A model generated the notes under the pieces. That model had not been told where the DNA came from. It saw only the letters and a program-made list of their open reading frames with translations, and made no database searches. Shown here in pieces: positions 35,850 to 45,313 of a stretch of DNA of 64,000 nt. How positions within the stretch are numbered: the stretch's first letter is position 1; every line of letters begins with the position of its first letter. The translations under genes and the position numbers were made by a program. Source of the stretch: Arthrobacter sp. YD4. Lineage in GTDB: Bacteria; Actinomycetota; Actinomycetes; Actinomycetales; Micrococcaceae. The stretch is from positions 186,001-250,000 of the forward strand of contig NZ_JAUHHD010000003.1 of NCBI RefSeq assembly GCF_030410515.1. Reading direction: 5' to 3'.

Positions 35850-36653
35850 ATGCGGATCGACGTCGTCAGTATCTTCCCCGAGTACCTCGCCCCGCTGGAG
35901 CTGTCCCTGATCGGGAAGGCCCGGCAGGACGGACTGCTGAAGCTCACCGTCCACGACCTTCGGGACTTCACCACCGACCGGCACCGCACCGTCGATGACA
36001 CCCCGTACGGCGGCGGCGCCGGCATGGTCATGAAGCCGGAACCGTGGGCCCAGGCGCTCGGTGCCGTCGCGGGCACTGCGGCGGCAGGGGAGGGTGAGCT
36101 CCGGAAACCTGTGCTGATTGTCCCCTCGCCCGCGGGGGAGCGCTTCACCCAGGCCATCGCGCACGAGCTCGCCGAGGAGGAGCAGCTGGTCTTCGCCTGC
36201 GGCCGGTACGAGGGCATCGACGAACGCGTCCTCGAATGGGCGGCGGACCACTTCACCGTCCGCCCCATGAGCCTGGGCGACTACGTGCTCAACGGCGGCG
36301 AGGTGGCGGTCCTGGCGATGGTCGAGGCAATCGGGCGGCTGCTGCCCGGCGTCGTTGGCAACCCCGAATCCCTCGTGGAGGAATCGCACTCCGACGGGCT
36401 GCTGGAGTACCCGGTCTACACCAAGCCCTCCAGCTGGCGCGGCCGGGACGTCCCCGCCGTGCTGCTCAGCGGCAACCACGGCAAGATCGCCCAGTGGCGC
36501 CGGCACGAACAGTACCGACGGACCGCGGAGCGCCGCCCCGACCTGCTCGAGGCGTTCGACGCCGGGACGTTGCCCCGCGCGGACCGCACCGCGTTCGCGG
36601 ACCTCGGGTACGACATCGAAGACGGCCGGCTCCGCCGTCGCGCCGACGCCTGA
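35850..36653 (+). CDS. trmD: tRNA (guanine37-N1)-methyltransferase TrmD
   Basis: 267 aa from ATG 35850. SPOUT-class knotted methyltransferase acting on G37 of tRNAs. [14 protein letters not shown]-terminus; [21 protein letters not shown] knot [11 protein letters not shown] and [17 protein letters not shown]-terminal helical domain with HGKIAQWRR. Coupled to rimM. Confidence 0.97.
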   Translation: MRIDVVSIFPEYLAPLELSLIGKARQDGLLKLTVHDLRDFTTDRHRTVDDTPYGGGAGMVMKPEPWAQALGAVAGTAAAGEGELRKPVLIVPSPAGERFTQAIAHELAEEEQLVFACGRYEGIDERVLEWAADHFTVRPMSLGDYVLNGGEVAVLAMVEAIGRLLPGVVGNPESLVEESHSDGLLEYPVYTKPSSWRGRDVPAVLLSGNHGKIAQWRRHEQYRRTAERRPDLLEAFDAGTLPRADRTAFADLGYDIEDGRLRRRADA

Positions 36654-36712
36654 GCACGGCCTGACACGGGACTTTCCCGCCGCCGTCGTGCGTCCGGGGG
36701 AGTCCGCGGATT

Positions 36713-36741
36713 CAGCAAAAGCCGCCATTCTGTGGCAAAAT
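36713..36741 (+). promoter_or_regulatory. Candidate rplS promoter
   Basis: CAAAAT (36736-36741) in the context TGGCAAAAT, resembling the TGGCACAAT before rpsP; the -35 is unclear (TTCAGC at 36711 with 19-nt spacer). The remaining 190-nt leader up to rplS contains a CCGGTC...GACCGG inverted repeat around 36816-36839. Confidence 0.35.
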
Positions 36742-36934
36742 AAGTCCTTGTGCCTGCTGGGTGCGAACCTGCCACAGGGGGAGCGTCACCAACAGCGCGG
36801 CACCCCGGCCCGGTCAATTCCTGACTGGACCGGAACGACATATTTTCGGCGGTGATTTCCGGGCGCGACTGCGGCCGGGCTTGGCTGCCGTGACCCAACG
36901 TGAATGACCTGTGGCGTTCACCAGGAGTGGATCA

Positions 36935-37294
36935 ATGCATATCCTCGATTCCGTCGACGCAGCCTCGCTGCGCAACGATGTTCCCGAGTTCCGCGCGGGT
37001 GACACCATCAAGGTGCACGTGAACATCATCGAAGGCAAGAACTCCCGTGTCCAGGTTTTCCAGGGCTTCGTCCTGGGCCGCCAGGGTGACGGCGTCCGCG
37101 AGACCTTCACCGTCCGCAAGGTTTCCTTCGGTGTCGGCGTGGAGCGTACCTTCCCGGTGCACTCCCCGATCATCGACAAGATCGAGCTCGTCTCCAAGGG
37201 TGACGTGCGCCGCGCCAAGCTTTACTACATGCGTGCACTGCGCGGTAAGGCTGCGAAGATCAAGGAAAAGCGCGACTTCCAGACCGCCAAGTAA
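36935..37294 (+). CDS. rplS: 50S ribosomal protein L19
   Basis: 119 aa from ATG 36935, AGGAG 8 nt upstream. bL19 signatures: [61 protein letters not shown]. Separated from trmD by a 281-bp region that has its own promoter-like element. Followed by the signal peptidase genes. Confidence 0.97.
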   Translation: MHILDSVDAASLRNDVPEFRAGDTIKVHVNIIEGKNSRVQVFQGFVLGRQGDGVRETFTVRKVSFGVGVERTFPVHSPIIDKIELVSKGDVRRAKLYYMRALRGKAAKIKEKRDFQTAK

Positions 37295-37393
37295 GTCCCC
37301 GGACTTACTCCGCGGATCCACGGCCGGCCCGGGTCACCCCGAGCCAGCGCCACTGCGCCGATCAAGCACTTCACGCGTCAGGGGATGTGGACC

Positions 37394-38071
37394 ATGGAAC
37401 AGCCAGAACGCCGGCCCAGGAAACTGGGCTGGCGTTTTGTGCTTCTGGGCCTGGTGCTGGCCGTCGCCATCAGCGGCCTGGTCCGTTCCCTGTGGCTGGA
37501 CGTGTACTTCATCCCGTCCGCCTCGATGGAGCCGCTGCTGCGCGACGGGGACCGGATCCTGGTCTCCCGCACCGACTTCGCCGCCGACCCGATCCGCCGA
37601 GGCGACGTGGTGGTCTTCGACGGCCGCGGGTCCTTCGCGCCGCTGAACAGCGGGGCGGGCCCGGCAGCGGAGCTGCTGGCCGGGGCGGGGTACTGGCTGG
37701 GCATCACCGGCAGTGACACCACCTACGTCAAACGGGTCATCGGGTTGCCGGGGGACAGGGTGGTCTGTTGCGACGGGTCCGGCAAGCTCACAGTCAACGG
37801 CCAGCAACTTAGTGAACCGTATATATATCCCGGCGATGAGCCCAGCACCCTGAAGTTCGACGCGATCGTCCCGGCGGGGCGGCTCTGGCTGATGGGGGAC
37901 CACCGGTCCAAGTCGGCCGATTCCAGGGGGCTGCTGGGGGCTCCCGGCGGCGGCATGGTGCCGCTGGACCGGGTGATCGGCCGGCCGGTGATGATCATCT
38001 GGCCGCTTGATAGATTTGCTGCACTACCGCGGCCCGACGCGGCCGCCACGACGACACAGAACGGACAGTAG
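37394..38071 (+). CDS. lepB: Signal peptidase I (first of tandem pair)
   Basis: 225 aa from ATG 37394 (AGGGG 9 nt upstream; ATG 37385 is too close to that site). One N-terminal membrane helix (WRFVLLGLVLAVAISGLV). Catalytic Ser in PSASMEPLL, Lys in [11 protein letters not shown], and box E GDHRSKSADSRG. Cuts secretory signal peptides outside the membrane. Its stop directly abuts the ATG of the second lepB. Confidence 0.95.
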   Translation: MEQPERRPRKLGWRFVLLGLVLAVAISGLVRSLWLDVYFIPSASMEPLLRDGDRILVSRTDFAADPIRRGDVVVFDGRGSFAPLNSGAGPAAELLAGAGYWLGITGSDTTYVKRVIGLPGDRVVCCDGSGKLTVNGQQLSEPYIYPGDEPSTLKFDAIVPAGRLWLMGDHRSKSADSRGLLGAPGGGMVPLDRVIGRPVMIIWPLDRFAALPRPDAAATTTQNGQ

Positions 38072-39046
38072 ATGCCCGAGACCGGACCCCGGACCCCTGA
38101 GCCCCACGGCCAGGCCGAACCCCGGGTGACGTCCGCGCCCATTCCCGACGGCGAACACCCGACGACGCGGCTCCCGGTCGTGCCGAAGACGTCTGCCGAC
38201 GAGACGCCCGTCGACGGGACGTCGGCGGAGGCTCTCCGGCGTGAAGCGCCGCGTGTCCCGGAACGGGCGGCCGGTGTCGCGCAGGACGGTCCCTCCCATG
38301 CGGGCCCGACGTCTGCCCGGGCGCGCCGGGCGTTGGCCCGCGAGGGCCGCAACCCCGTGCTGGTTTGGCTCCGGGAGATCGCCACCGTGGTGGTCATCGC
38401 CGTCGTGCTTTCCTTCTTGATCAAGACCTTCCTGTTCCGGGCCTTCTACATCCCGTCCGAGTCGATGATGAACACGCTGGACGTCAATGACCGGATCTTC
38501 GTGAACCTGTTGGTGCCCCAGCCGATCGCCCTGCAGCGCGGCGACGTGATCGTCTTCCGCGACACGAAGAACTGGCTGGCCCCCGCGGCGCCGAAGCCGG
38601 TGGGTCCCATGACCGGGGTGCAGAACGCGCTGACGTTCGTGGGGCTGTTGCCGGACAATTCGGAGCAGCACCTGGTCAAGCGCGTCATTGGGCTGCCGGG
38701 CGACCACGTCATCTGCTGCGACGGCAGCGGCCGCCTGACCGTCAACGGCAAGGCCCTGGACGAGAAATACATCAACAGTTCAGAGGTCCCGCAGGTGCGG
38801 ACGTTCGACGTCGTGGTTCCCGCCGGCAAGGTCTGGGTGATGGGCGACAACCGCAACCACTCGGCCGACTCCCGCGCCCACATGGAAACCGACGGCGGCT
38901 TCATCGACATGGCGGACATCGAGGGCCAGGCCGCCGTGATCGCCTGGCCGCTGAACCGCGTCAAGGCACTGGACAACTACCCGGACGTCTTCACCGGCGT
39001 TCCCGCCCCGTCCGGCACCCCCAGCAGCGCCCCGGCAGGAAAGTAA
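38072..39046 (+). CDS. lepB: Signal peptidase I (second of tandem pair)
   Basis: 324 aa. Starts with a roughly 90-residue hydrophilic, Pro/Thr/Glu-rich cytoplasmic extension not found in the first copy, then one membrane helix ([20 protein letters not shown]). Catalytic Ser in PSESMMNTL, Lys in [11 protein letters not shown], box [14 protein letters not shown] Pro/Ser tail ends the protein. Zero-base spacing from the upstream paralogue implies tight coupling. The two enzymes are only moderately alike outside the boxes and may differ in substrate or regulation. Confidence 0.95.
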   Translation: MPETGPRTPEPHGQAEPRVTSAPIPDGEHPTTRLPVVPKTSADETPVDGTSAEALRREAPRVPERAAGVAQDGPSHAGPTSARARRALAREGRNPVLVWLREIATVVVIAVVLSFLIKTFLFRAFYIPSESMMNTLDVNDRIFVNLLVPQPIALQRGDVIVFRDTKNWLAPAAPKPVGPMTGVQNALTFVGLLPDNSEQHLVKRVIGLPGDHVICCDGSGRLTVNGKALDEKYINSSEVPQVRTFDVVVPAGKVWVMGDNRNHSADSRAHMETDGGFIDMADIEGQAAVIAWPLNRVKALDNYPDVFTGVPAPSGTPSSAPAGK

Positions 39047-39056
39047 GGCAAGAGCA

Positions 39057-39728
39057 GTGTCCGTCGCACCAACCCTGGACTACGAACGCCGCTTCGAGGC
39101 CTCGGGCGCACGGTTGCTTGCCGGCATCGACGAGGTCGGCCGCGGGGCGCTGGCCGGCCCGGTCAGCGTGGGGATCGCCGTCATCGACCTGCAGCGGCAG
39201 AAACTGCTCGCCGATGTGCGGGACAGCAAGCTGCTGAAGGTTTCCGAACGCGAACGCCTGGAGCCGCTGGTCCGCGCCTGGAGCGTCGCGTCCGCCGTCG
39301 GGCACGCCTCTGCCGCGGAGATCGACGCTCTGGGGATCATCGCCGCGCTGAGGCTCGCCGGCAACCGGGCCTGGGCCGCCGTGATCGCCGCCGGCGTGAC
39401 GCCCGAGGTGGTGCTGCTCGACGGCAGCCACAACTGGCTGACGACCCCGGCGCAGGCCTCCCTCTTTGATGAGGGGCCGGCGGAGCCCGGCTGCGACGCC
39501 CCGGTCCACACCCTGGTCAAGGCGGACATGCAGTGCCTCTCCGTCGCCGCGGCGTCCGTGCTGGCCAAGGTCGAACGCGACCGGCAGATGGCCGCCCTGC
39601 ACGAGGAATTTCCGGCCTTTGGCTGGAACGAGAACAAGGGCTACGGCACCGCCGCCCACAAGGACGCCCTCCGCACCGCCGGGCCCAGCCCCTACCACCG
39701 GGTGAGCTGGCAGCTGCTGGGCGACTGA
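39057..39728 (+). CDS. rnhB: Ribonuclease HII
   Basis: 223 aa. Removes ribonucleotides and RNA primers from RNA-DNA hybrids. [14 protein letters not shown] (catalytic Asp/Glu), [21 protein letters not shown], and [25 protein letters not shown] start 10 bp after lepB. End of the rplS-lepB-lepB-rnhB run. Confidence 0.95.
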   Translation: MSVAPTLDYERRFEASGARLLAGIDEVGRGALAGPVSVGIAVIDLQRQKLLADVRDSKLLKVSERERLEPLVRAWSVASAVGHASAAEIDALGIIAALRLAGNRAWAAVIAAGVTPEVVLLDGSHNWLTTPAQASLFDEGPAEPGCDAPVHTLVKADMQCLSVAAASVLAKVERDRQMAALHEEFPAFGWNENKGYGTAAHKDALRTAGPSPYHRVSWQLLGD

Positions 39729-39797
39729 GGCCCGGCCTCTTGGCTGTGGCGCCCGTCCGTGGCGCGCGGCCTGCGCCCGATGGTGCAAGATGGAACC

Positions 39798-40124
39798 ATG
39801 AGTGCCGAAGACCTGGAAAACTATGAAACCGACATGGAGCTGCAGCTCTACCGCGAATACCGCGACGTCGTCGGGCTCTTCAGCTACGTCGTCGAGACCG
39901 AACGGCGCTTCTACCTGGCCAACCACGTCGACCTGCAGGCCCGCAGCGCCGACGGCGAGGTCTACTTCGACCTGACCCTGCAGGACGCCTGGGTCTGGGA
40001 CGTCTACCGCTCCGCCCGCTTCGTCAAAAGCGTCAGGGTCATCACCTTCAAGGACGTCAACGTCGAGGAACTCCCGCGCAACGAGGAACTCGCCCTGCCC
40101 AAGGTCGAGGACCTGGGTAACTAG
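39798..40124 (+). CDS. DUF2469 family protein
   Basis: 108 aa from ATG 39798. MSAEDLENYETDMELQLYRE and YVVETERRFYLANHVDL are hallmark stretches of this small actinobacterial family, usually located after rnhB; biochemical role unknown. Acidic, soluble. A CAAGAT hexamer ends 6 nt before the ATG and no clear Shine-Dalgarno exists, so it may be leaderless. Confidence 0.88.
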   Translation: MSAEDLENYETDMELQLYREYRDVVGLFSYVVETERRFYLANHVDLQARSADGEVYFDLTLQDAWVWDVYRSARFVKSVRVITFKDVNVEELPRNEELALPKVEDLGN

Positions 40125-40234
40125 TCAGCCCGTTTTACCCGGCCTCGCCCCTCTTGCTGGTCCCCTGACCGGAGTTACCCACATAGTGTGACCTGCGGGT
40201 ATTGCAGTCTCTGAACGCCGTCCACGCTGGAGGG

Positions 40235-40591
40235 ATGAGAGCCAAAGACGTATTGGGCCGCCGCGGCGAGGATCTGGCGGCCGGTTTCCTGGAGGACCAG
40301 GGGATCAGGGTGGTGGACCGGAACTGGCGTTGTCCCGCTGGCGAGATCGACATCGTCGCGCTCGACGGCGACGCCCTGGTCATCGCCGAGGTCAAGACCC
40401 GCCGCTCGCTGGCGTTCGGGCACCCGTTCGAGGCTGTCGGTGCCGAGAAGCTTGCCCGGTTGCACCGGCTCGGGTCCGCCTGGTGCCGGGAGCATGAGCT
40501 GCGGATGCCGCTACGCCGGGTGGATGTCATCGCCGTGCTCGACGACGGCACCGGCGAGGCCGCCATCGAACACCTCAAGGGGGTGGGGTAG
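40235..40591 (+). CDS. yraN: YraN/UPF0102 nuclease-like protein
   Basis: 118 aa from ATG 40235. Endonuclease-like fold of the YraN family: GRRGEDLAAGFLEDQGIRV, GEIDIVALDG, VIAEVKTRRS (the D...ExK nuclease triad). Usually co-located with comM and dprA, as here. The GGAGGG tract abuts the ATG almost without spacer; a TTG at 40202 in the same frame would give 11 more residues but has no better site. Confidence 0.9.
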   Translation: MRAKDVLGRRGEDLAAGFLEDQGIRVVDRNWRCPAGEIDIVALDGDALVIAEVKTRRSLAFGHPFEAVGAEKLARLHRLGSAWCREHELRMPLRRVDVIAVLDDGTGEAAIEHLKGVG

Positions 40592-42136
40592 ATGGCGCTC
40601 GGCCGGACCTATGCCGTGGCCCTGGTGGGCCTCAACGGGTACATCGTCGAGGTCGAGGCGGACATCGGGCAGACGCTGCCTGCATTTGTGATCCTCGGGC
40701 TGCCCGACGCGTCGCTGAACGAGGCCAGGGAGCGGATCCGCTCCGCCGCGCAGAACTCCGGCATCCCCCTGAGCCGCCGCAAGATCACCGCCAACCTCAT
40801 CCCCGCGTCGCTGCCCAAACGAGGCTCCGGGTTCGACCTGGCCATTGCCATGGCCGCGTTGCTGGCGGCCAACGATATCCGGTCCACGGGACGTCACGTC
40901 TTCCTCGCCGAATTGGGCCTGGACGGCCGGCTCCGCCCCGTCCGCGGGATCCTCCCGGCCGTCATGGCCGCCGTCCGCGCCGGCTACCCGGACGTGGTCG
41001 TGGCCCTAGCCAACGCAGCCGAGGCCGAACTGGTCCCCGGCGCCAGAGTCCGCGCCTACACCACCCTGGCCAGGCTGGCCTTCGACTTCGGCGCGGACCC
41101 GCAGGACCTGGCCCTGGACGCCGACCCGGGGGAAGAACCCGACGACGGCGACGGACACGTGGAGCCTGCGATGGTGCCGGACATGGCCGACGTGTCGGGC
41201 CAGGCCGAGGGACGGCGGGCCCTGGAGGTGGCGGCCGCGGGGGCGCACCACGTGCTGCTGACCGGGCCGCCGGGTGCCGGCAAGACCATGCTGGCCGAAC
41301 GCCTGCCCGGGCTGCTGCCGGACCTCGGCGACCAGGAGGCGATGGAGGTCACCGCCATCCACTCGCTCAGCTCCCTGACCACATCGGCCGTGACGCTCCG
41401 GCGCAGGCCGCCTTACGAGAGCCCCCACCACACTGCCACCCCGGCCGCCATCATCGGCGGCGGTTCCGGCCTTCCCCGACCCGGCGCCGCGTCCCGGGCC
41501 CACCGCGGCGTGCTGTTCCTGGACGAGGCGCCCGAGTATGAACGCCGGGTCCTGGACGCCCTGCGGCAGCCGCTGGAAAGCGGCGAGCTGATCCTCCATC
41601 GCGCCGCAGGCACCGCCGCCTACCCGGCCCGCTTCCAGCTAGTCCTGGCCGCGAATCCCTGCCCGTGCGGCAAAGCCTCGGGGAAGGGTGTGGAGTGCAC
41701 CTGCACCCCGACGATGCGCCGCCGGTACTTCGCCCGGCTGTCCGGGCCGTTGCTGGATCGGGTCGACATCCAGCTGGACGTCGAACGGGTAGCGCTTGCC
41801 GACTTCGGTGCGCCCCGGGCGGAGGAAGCATCGGCCGCCATTGCCGCCCGGGTCAGGGCGGCGAGGGACACCCAGCTTGACCGGCTGCGGCCGCTCGGCT
41901 TCGAGACCAACGCCCAGGTTCCCGGCCGGGTGCTCCGCGGTGGGCTTCGGCTGGGCGCCCACCACACCGGAATCCTGGACCGCGCCTTGGAACGCGGCTC
42001 CCTCACCGCCCGGGGCTACGACCGGGTACTGCGCCTTGCATGGACGGTCGCCGATCTGGCCGGCCGCGGCAGCCCCGATGCCGACGACGTCGGCCAGGCC
42101 CTGGCCCTGCGGCAGTCCACCGGAGCAACCCCATGA
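40592..42136 (+). CDS. comM: YifB/ComM family Mg-chelatase-like AAA+ ATPase
   Basis: 514 aa. N-terminal ChlI-type domain (ALVGLNGYIVEVEADIG, KITANLIPASLPKRGSGFDL), AAA+ core with Walker A GPPGAGKTMLAERLPGLLP and Walker B GVLFLDEAPEYERRVLDALRQPLE, and a C-terminal cap with CTCTPTMRRRYFARLSGPLLDRVDI. In naturally competent bacteria ComM is a helicase that promotes branch migration of incoming DNA. ATG immediately follows the yraN stop. Confidence 0.94.
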   Translation: MALGRTYAVALVGLNGYIVEVEADIGQTLPAFVILGLPDASLNEARERIRSAAQNSGIPLSRRKITANLIPASLPKRGSGFDLAIAMAALLAANDIRSTGRHVFLAELGLDGRLRPVRGILPAVMAAVRAGYPDVVVALANAAEAELVPGARVRAYTTLARLAFDFGADPQDLALDADPGEEPDDGDGHVEPAMVPDMADVSGQAEGRRALEVAAAGAHHVLLTGPPGAGKTMLAERLPGLLPDLGDQEAMEVTAIHSLSSLTTSAVTLRRRPPYESPHHTATPAAIIGGGSGLPRPGAASRAHRGVLFLDEAPEYERRVLDALRQPLESGELILHRAAGTAAYPARFQLVLAANPCPCGKASGKGVECTCTPTMRRRYFARLSGPLLDRVDIQLDVERVALADFGAPRAEEASAAIAARVRAARDTQLDRLRPLGFETNAQVPGRVLRGGLRLGAHHTGILDRALERGSLTARGYDRVLRLAWTVADLAGRGSPDADDVGQALALRQSTGATP

Positions 42137-42164
42137 CAGCGTGTCCGATTCCGAGGAGAGCAAC

Positions 42165-43349
42165 ATGACCGCCAACGAACGCACCGCCCGGGCCGCCCTG
42201 TCCCGGCTGATGGAACCGCAGGACGCCGCCGGCCTGGCCCTCGTGCGGGCGGTTGGTGCGGAGGATGCGCTCCGGATCGCCACCGGCCAGCTGAAGCCCG
42301 GCCCGTCTCTGGAACAGGAGATCACCGGGCTGCTGGCGGACGCCGGTGCCGGCGGCGGCTGGTTGGGCCTGGGTATGGCGCTCAAACGCTGGGCACCCCG
42401 CGTCCCGGACCTCGCCCCGGCACGGGACTTGGCTACCATGCAGCGGCTCGGCGGAAGGCTGCTAATCCCCTCCGACCAGCTGTGGCCGGCGCAACTGGCG
42501 GATTTGGGGCTGCAGGAGCCGCTGTGCCTGTGGTGGCGGGGCGTGGAGCAGGAGTTACCTCCTCCGACGAAGGCTGTCGCCCTCGTCGGGTCGCGGGACA
42601 GCACCTCCTACGGCTCCTCCGTTACCGCCGATCTAGCCTACGCCCTGGCTCAGCGCGGTTTCACCATCGTCTCGGGCGGGGCCTACGGGATCGACGCCCA
42701 CGCCCACCGGGCCGCTTTGGCCGGGGCCACCGGCCTGCCGACGATCGCGGTGATGGCCGGGGGAGTGGACCGCTTCTATCCGTCCGGGAACGAGGACCTA
42801 CTCCGCACGGTGGCCAACCAGGGCGCGGTGCTGGCCGAGGTCCCTCCCGGCTCCGCGCCCACCAGGTACCGCTTCCTGCAGCGCAACCGGATCATCGCCG
42901 CCCTGGCCGGGGCCACCGTGGTGGTGGAGGCGCGCTGGCGCTCCGGCGCCCTCAACACCGCCCACCACGCCGAAACCCTCGGCCGGTCGGTCGGCGCCGT
43001 CCCCGGATCGGTCCACAGTGCCAACTCCGCGGGCTGCCACCGGCTGCTGCGGGAGGGCGGGGCGGTGTGCGTCACGGATGCCGCGGAGATCGCCGAACTC
43101 GTCTCGCCCAGCGGTGACTCCCTGCCGGACCCGGCAGCGGGACGGTCGGAGGCCCACGACGGGCTGACCCTGGAAGACCTGATCCTCCTCGACGCGCTGC
43201 CGTTGCGGGTCACCAGCACCGTGGAGAAACTGGCGGTCGTCGCCGGGCTAAGCCCCGAGTCCGTCCGGGCCGGCCTGGGACGGCTCGGCCTGGTGGGCCT
43301 GGCCGAGTCCCGCCACGGTGGCTGGAAACGCTCGGCGGCGGCGGGTTAG
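42165..43349 (+). CDS. dprA: DNA-processing protein DprA
   Basis: 394 aa from ATG 42165, with GAGGAG 6 nt upstream (a GTG at 42141 in the same frame has none). Loads RecA on incoming single strands in transformation. The Rossmann-like core has VALVGSRDSTSYG, SGGAYGIDAHAHRAAL and SAPTRYRFLQRNRIIAAL; the C-terminal winged-helix (TLEDLILLDALPLRVTSTVEK) is present. yraN-comM-dprA-xerC forms one rightward cluster. Confidence 0.95.
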   Translation: MTANERTARAALSRLMEPQDAAGLALVRAVGAEDALRIATGQLKPGPSLEQEITGLLADAGAGGGWLGLGMALKRWAPRVPDLAPARDLATMQRLGGRLLIPSDQLWPAQLADLGLQEPLCLWWRGVEQELPPPTKAVALVGSRDSTSYGSSVTADLAYALAQRGFTIVSGGAYGIDAHAHRAALAGATGLPTIAVMAGGVDRFYPSGNEDLLRTVANQGAVLAEVPPGSAPTRYRFLQRNRIIAALAGATVVVEARWRSGALNTAHHAETLGRSVGAVPGSVHSANSAGCHRLLREGGAVCVTDAAEIAELVSPSGDSLPDPAAGRSEAHDGLTLEDLILLDALPLRVTSTVEKLAVVAGLSPESVRAGLGRLGLVGLAESRHGGWKRSAAAG

Positions 43350-43475
43350 GGCAGACGCCGTGCATCCCGCGTCGCCAAGAGGGGGCGGTACCGTGGCAAG
43401 CCCGCTCGAGCCGGAAGGAAACGGCGCGCCGTCGGGCTCCGCCGGGAAGCAGGATGGGGCTGGGAGAGTGGAAGG

Positions 43476-44402
43476 GTGCCAGCTCCAACCATCCCTCCCG
43501 CGCTCGCCGATGCCGCCGCCGCCTTCGGCCGGTACCTCGACGCCGAGCGCGGCCGCTCCGCCCACACCGTGCGCGCGTATCTGGCCGACGTCGAGAGCCT
43601 CCTCGGCCACGCCGCGTCCGAGGGTGCCACCGGACTGGGAGACCTCGAACTCGGCACCCTCCGCCGCTGGCTGGGCGCCCAGAGCGAGGCCGGCATGGCC
43701 CGGGCCACCCTGGCAAGACGGGCCGCCACCGCGCGGGCCTTCACCGCGTGGGCCGTCCGCGAGGAACTCCTGGCCGCCGACCCGGCCCTCCGGCTGCGGG
43801 CCCCCAAACGCGAGAAGTCCCTGCCCGGCGTGCTCCAGCAAGGCCAGGTCCAGCGCCTGGTCGCCGGCGCCGAAGCGGCCGCGGCGGACGGCGGCCCCAT
43901 GGCCCTGCGGAACCGGGCCATGCTGGAACTGCTCTACGCCACCGGCATCCGCGTCGGCGAGCTGACCGGCCTCGACATCGACGACCTCGACCCGGACCGC
44001 CGCACCCTCCGGGTGCTAGGCAAGGGCAACAAGGAACGGACTGTGCCCTACGGTGTCCCGGCCGCGCTCGCCGTCGACGACTGGCTCCGGCGCGGCCGTC
44101 CCGCCCTGGTGGCGGACGGCTCCGGGCCCGCCCTCTTCCTCGGCGCCCGGGGTAACCGGGTGGACCAGCGGCAGGTCCGCAGCGTCGTCAAGGACCAGTT
44201 GGAGGGCCTCGGGGACACCTCCGCCACCGGTCCGCACGCGCTGCGGCACTCGGCTGCCACCCACCTGCTCGACGGCGGCGCCGACCTCCGGGCCGTCCAG
44301 GAGATCCTCGGCCACAGCAGCCTCGCGACCACCCAGATCTACACGCACGTCTCCGTGGACCGGCTCCGCAGCAGCTATCAACAGGCCCACCCGCGCGCCT
44401 GA
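43476..44402 (+). CDS. xerC: Site-specific tyrosine recombinase XerC
   Basis: 308 aa, GTG start. Resolves chromosome dimers at dif with XerD. N-terminal SAM-like core-binding domain (residues 8-95) and catalytic domain with ATGIRVGELTGL (Arg), KGNKERTVPYG (Lys), HALRHSAATHLLDGGA (HxxR), LGHSSLATTQIYTHVS (His, nucleophile Tyr). Position next to dprA and its length identify it as the chromosomal Xer protein, not a phage integrase. Confidence 0.93.
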   Translation: MPAPTIPPALADAAAAFGRYLDAERGRSAHTVRAYLADVESLLGHAASEGATGLGDLELGTLRRWLGAQSEAGMARATLARRAATARAFTAWAVREELLAADPALRLRAPKREKSLPGVLQQGQVQRLVAGAEAAAADGGPMALRNRAMLELLYATGIRVGELTGLDIDDLDPDRRTLRVLGKGNKERTVPYGVPAALAVDDWLRRGRPALVADGSGPALFLGARGNRVDQRQVRSVVKDQLEGLGDTSATGPHALRHSAATHLLDGGADLRAVQEILGHSSLATTQIYTHVSVDRLRSSYQQAHPRA

Positions 44403-44717
44403 AACAGCATCCGCGACACGCCGAAAACCCGGTGGTGACGGCGCGCTGCGCGGCACTGGCTTATTAGGGTGGGGTACGGCACAATGGGGTTCACGCCCGG
44501 CATCCACCACGGGGTCACGCGAAGCTTCCGAGTTTCCCGGCCACCACGGATCCGGACGTGCTTTATGTCGAGTCACCCTGAGTTTCAAAAGTATTTGAGT
44601 CACCACACAACTGAATAGTCTGGCAGGGGCACCAGCCCCGCACGCGGGCGACCGCGGCAGACGGACATCCGGGCAGAGGTCGTTGGGGAAGACGTACCTA
44701 TAGCTATGGAGGATGGA
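44403..44717 (+). other. 315-bp intergenic region before the DUF3145 gene
   Basis: No gene seen. It holds a GGCACAAT core (44478-44485) like that before rpsP, two direct repeats GAGTCACC (44570-44577 and 44597-44604, 27 bp apart), and a TTGAGT (44595-44600) followed after 15 nt by TAGTCT (44616-44621) that could be a promoter. Confidence 0.5.
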
Positions 44718-45221
44718 ATGTCTGTTGCACTAACCCGTGGTGTCCTGTTCGTTCACTCGGCCCCGACCGCCCTGTGCCCCCACGTTGAGTGGGCCATTGG
44801 CTCGGTCGTGGACAAGCGCACGGACCTTGAGTGGACCCCGCAGCCCGCCGCGCCCGGAATGTTCCGGGCCGAGCTCTCGTGGACCGGTACGCCGGGGACG
44901 GGGGCCACTTTGGCGTCGGCACTGCGCGGCTGGGCCCACCTGCGCTACGAAGTGACGGAAGAGCCCAGCCAGGGCGTCGACGGCGGCCGCTGGTCCCACA
45001 CCCCCGAACTCGGCATCTTCCACGCCGTCACCGACGTGCACGGCAACATCATGGTCTCCGAGGACCGCATCCGCTACGCGTATGAATCCGGCGCGGGCGA
45101 CCCCTCCGCCGTCTACCACGAGCTCTCCCTGGCCCTCGGCGAGGCCTGGGACGAGGAGCTGGAGCCCTTCCGGCACGCCGCCGAGGGCGCCCCCGTGCGC
45201 TGGCTCCACCAGGTCGGCTAG
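44718..45221 (+). CDS. DUF3145 family protein
   Basis: 167 aa from ATG 44718, with GGAGG 5 nt upstream (ATG 44706 overlaps that site). MSVALTRGVLFVHSAPTALC opens an actinobacteria-specific family that is highly conserved but functionally unknown. It contains CPHVEWAIGSV, SWTGTPGTGATLASALRGW and WSHTPELGIFHA. Cytosolic, acidic. Stands alone with its own long upstream region. Confidence 0.92.
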   Translation: MSVALTRGVLFVHSAPTALCPHVEWAIGSVVDKRTDLEWTPQPAAPGMFRAELSWTGTPGTGATLASALRGWAHLRYEVTEEPSQGVDGGRWSHTPELGIFHAVTDVHGNIMVSEDRIRYAYESGAGDPSAVYHELSLALGEAWDEELEPFRHAAEGAPVRWLHQVG

Positions 45222-45313
45222 CCCCCCCACGACTCCCCGGCAGGCTCCGGCGCCGCTTCCTCCATGGCGGCGCACAGAGCCAGCGGGAGGGAGCTGACCG
45301 GGGACTGCCCTGC

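Noticed and set aside
43476-44402. xerC as part of an integrated element
   Set aside because: Neighbours are yraN, comM and dprA, the usual chromosomal context; no repeats, attachment sites or phage genes are nearby.
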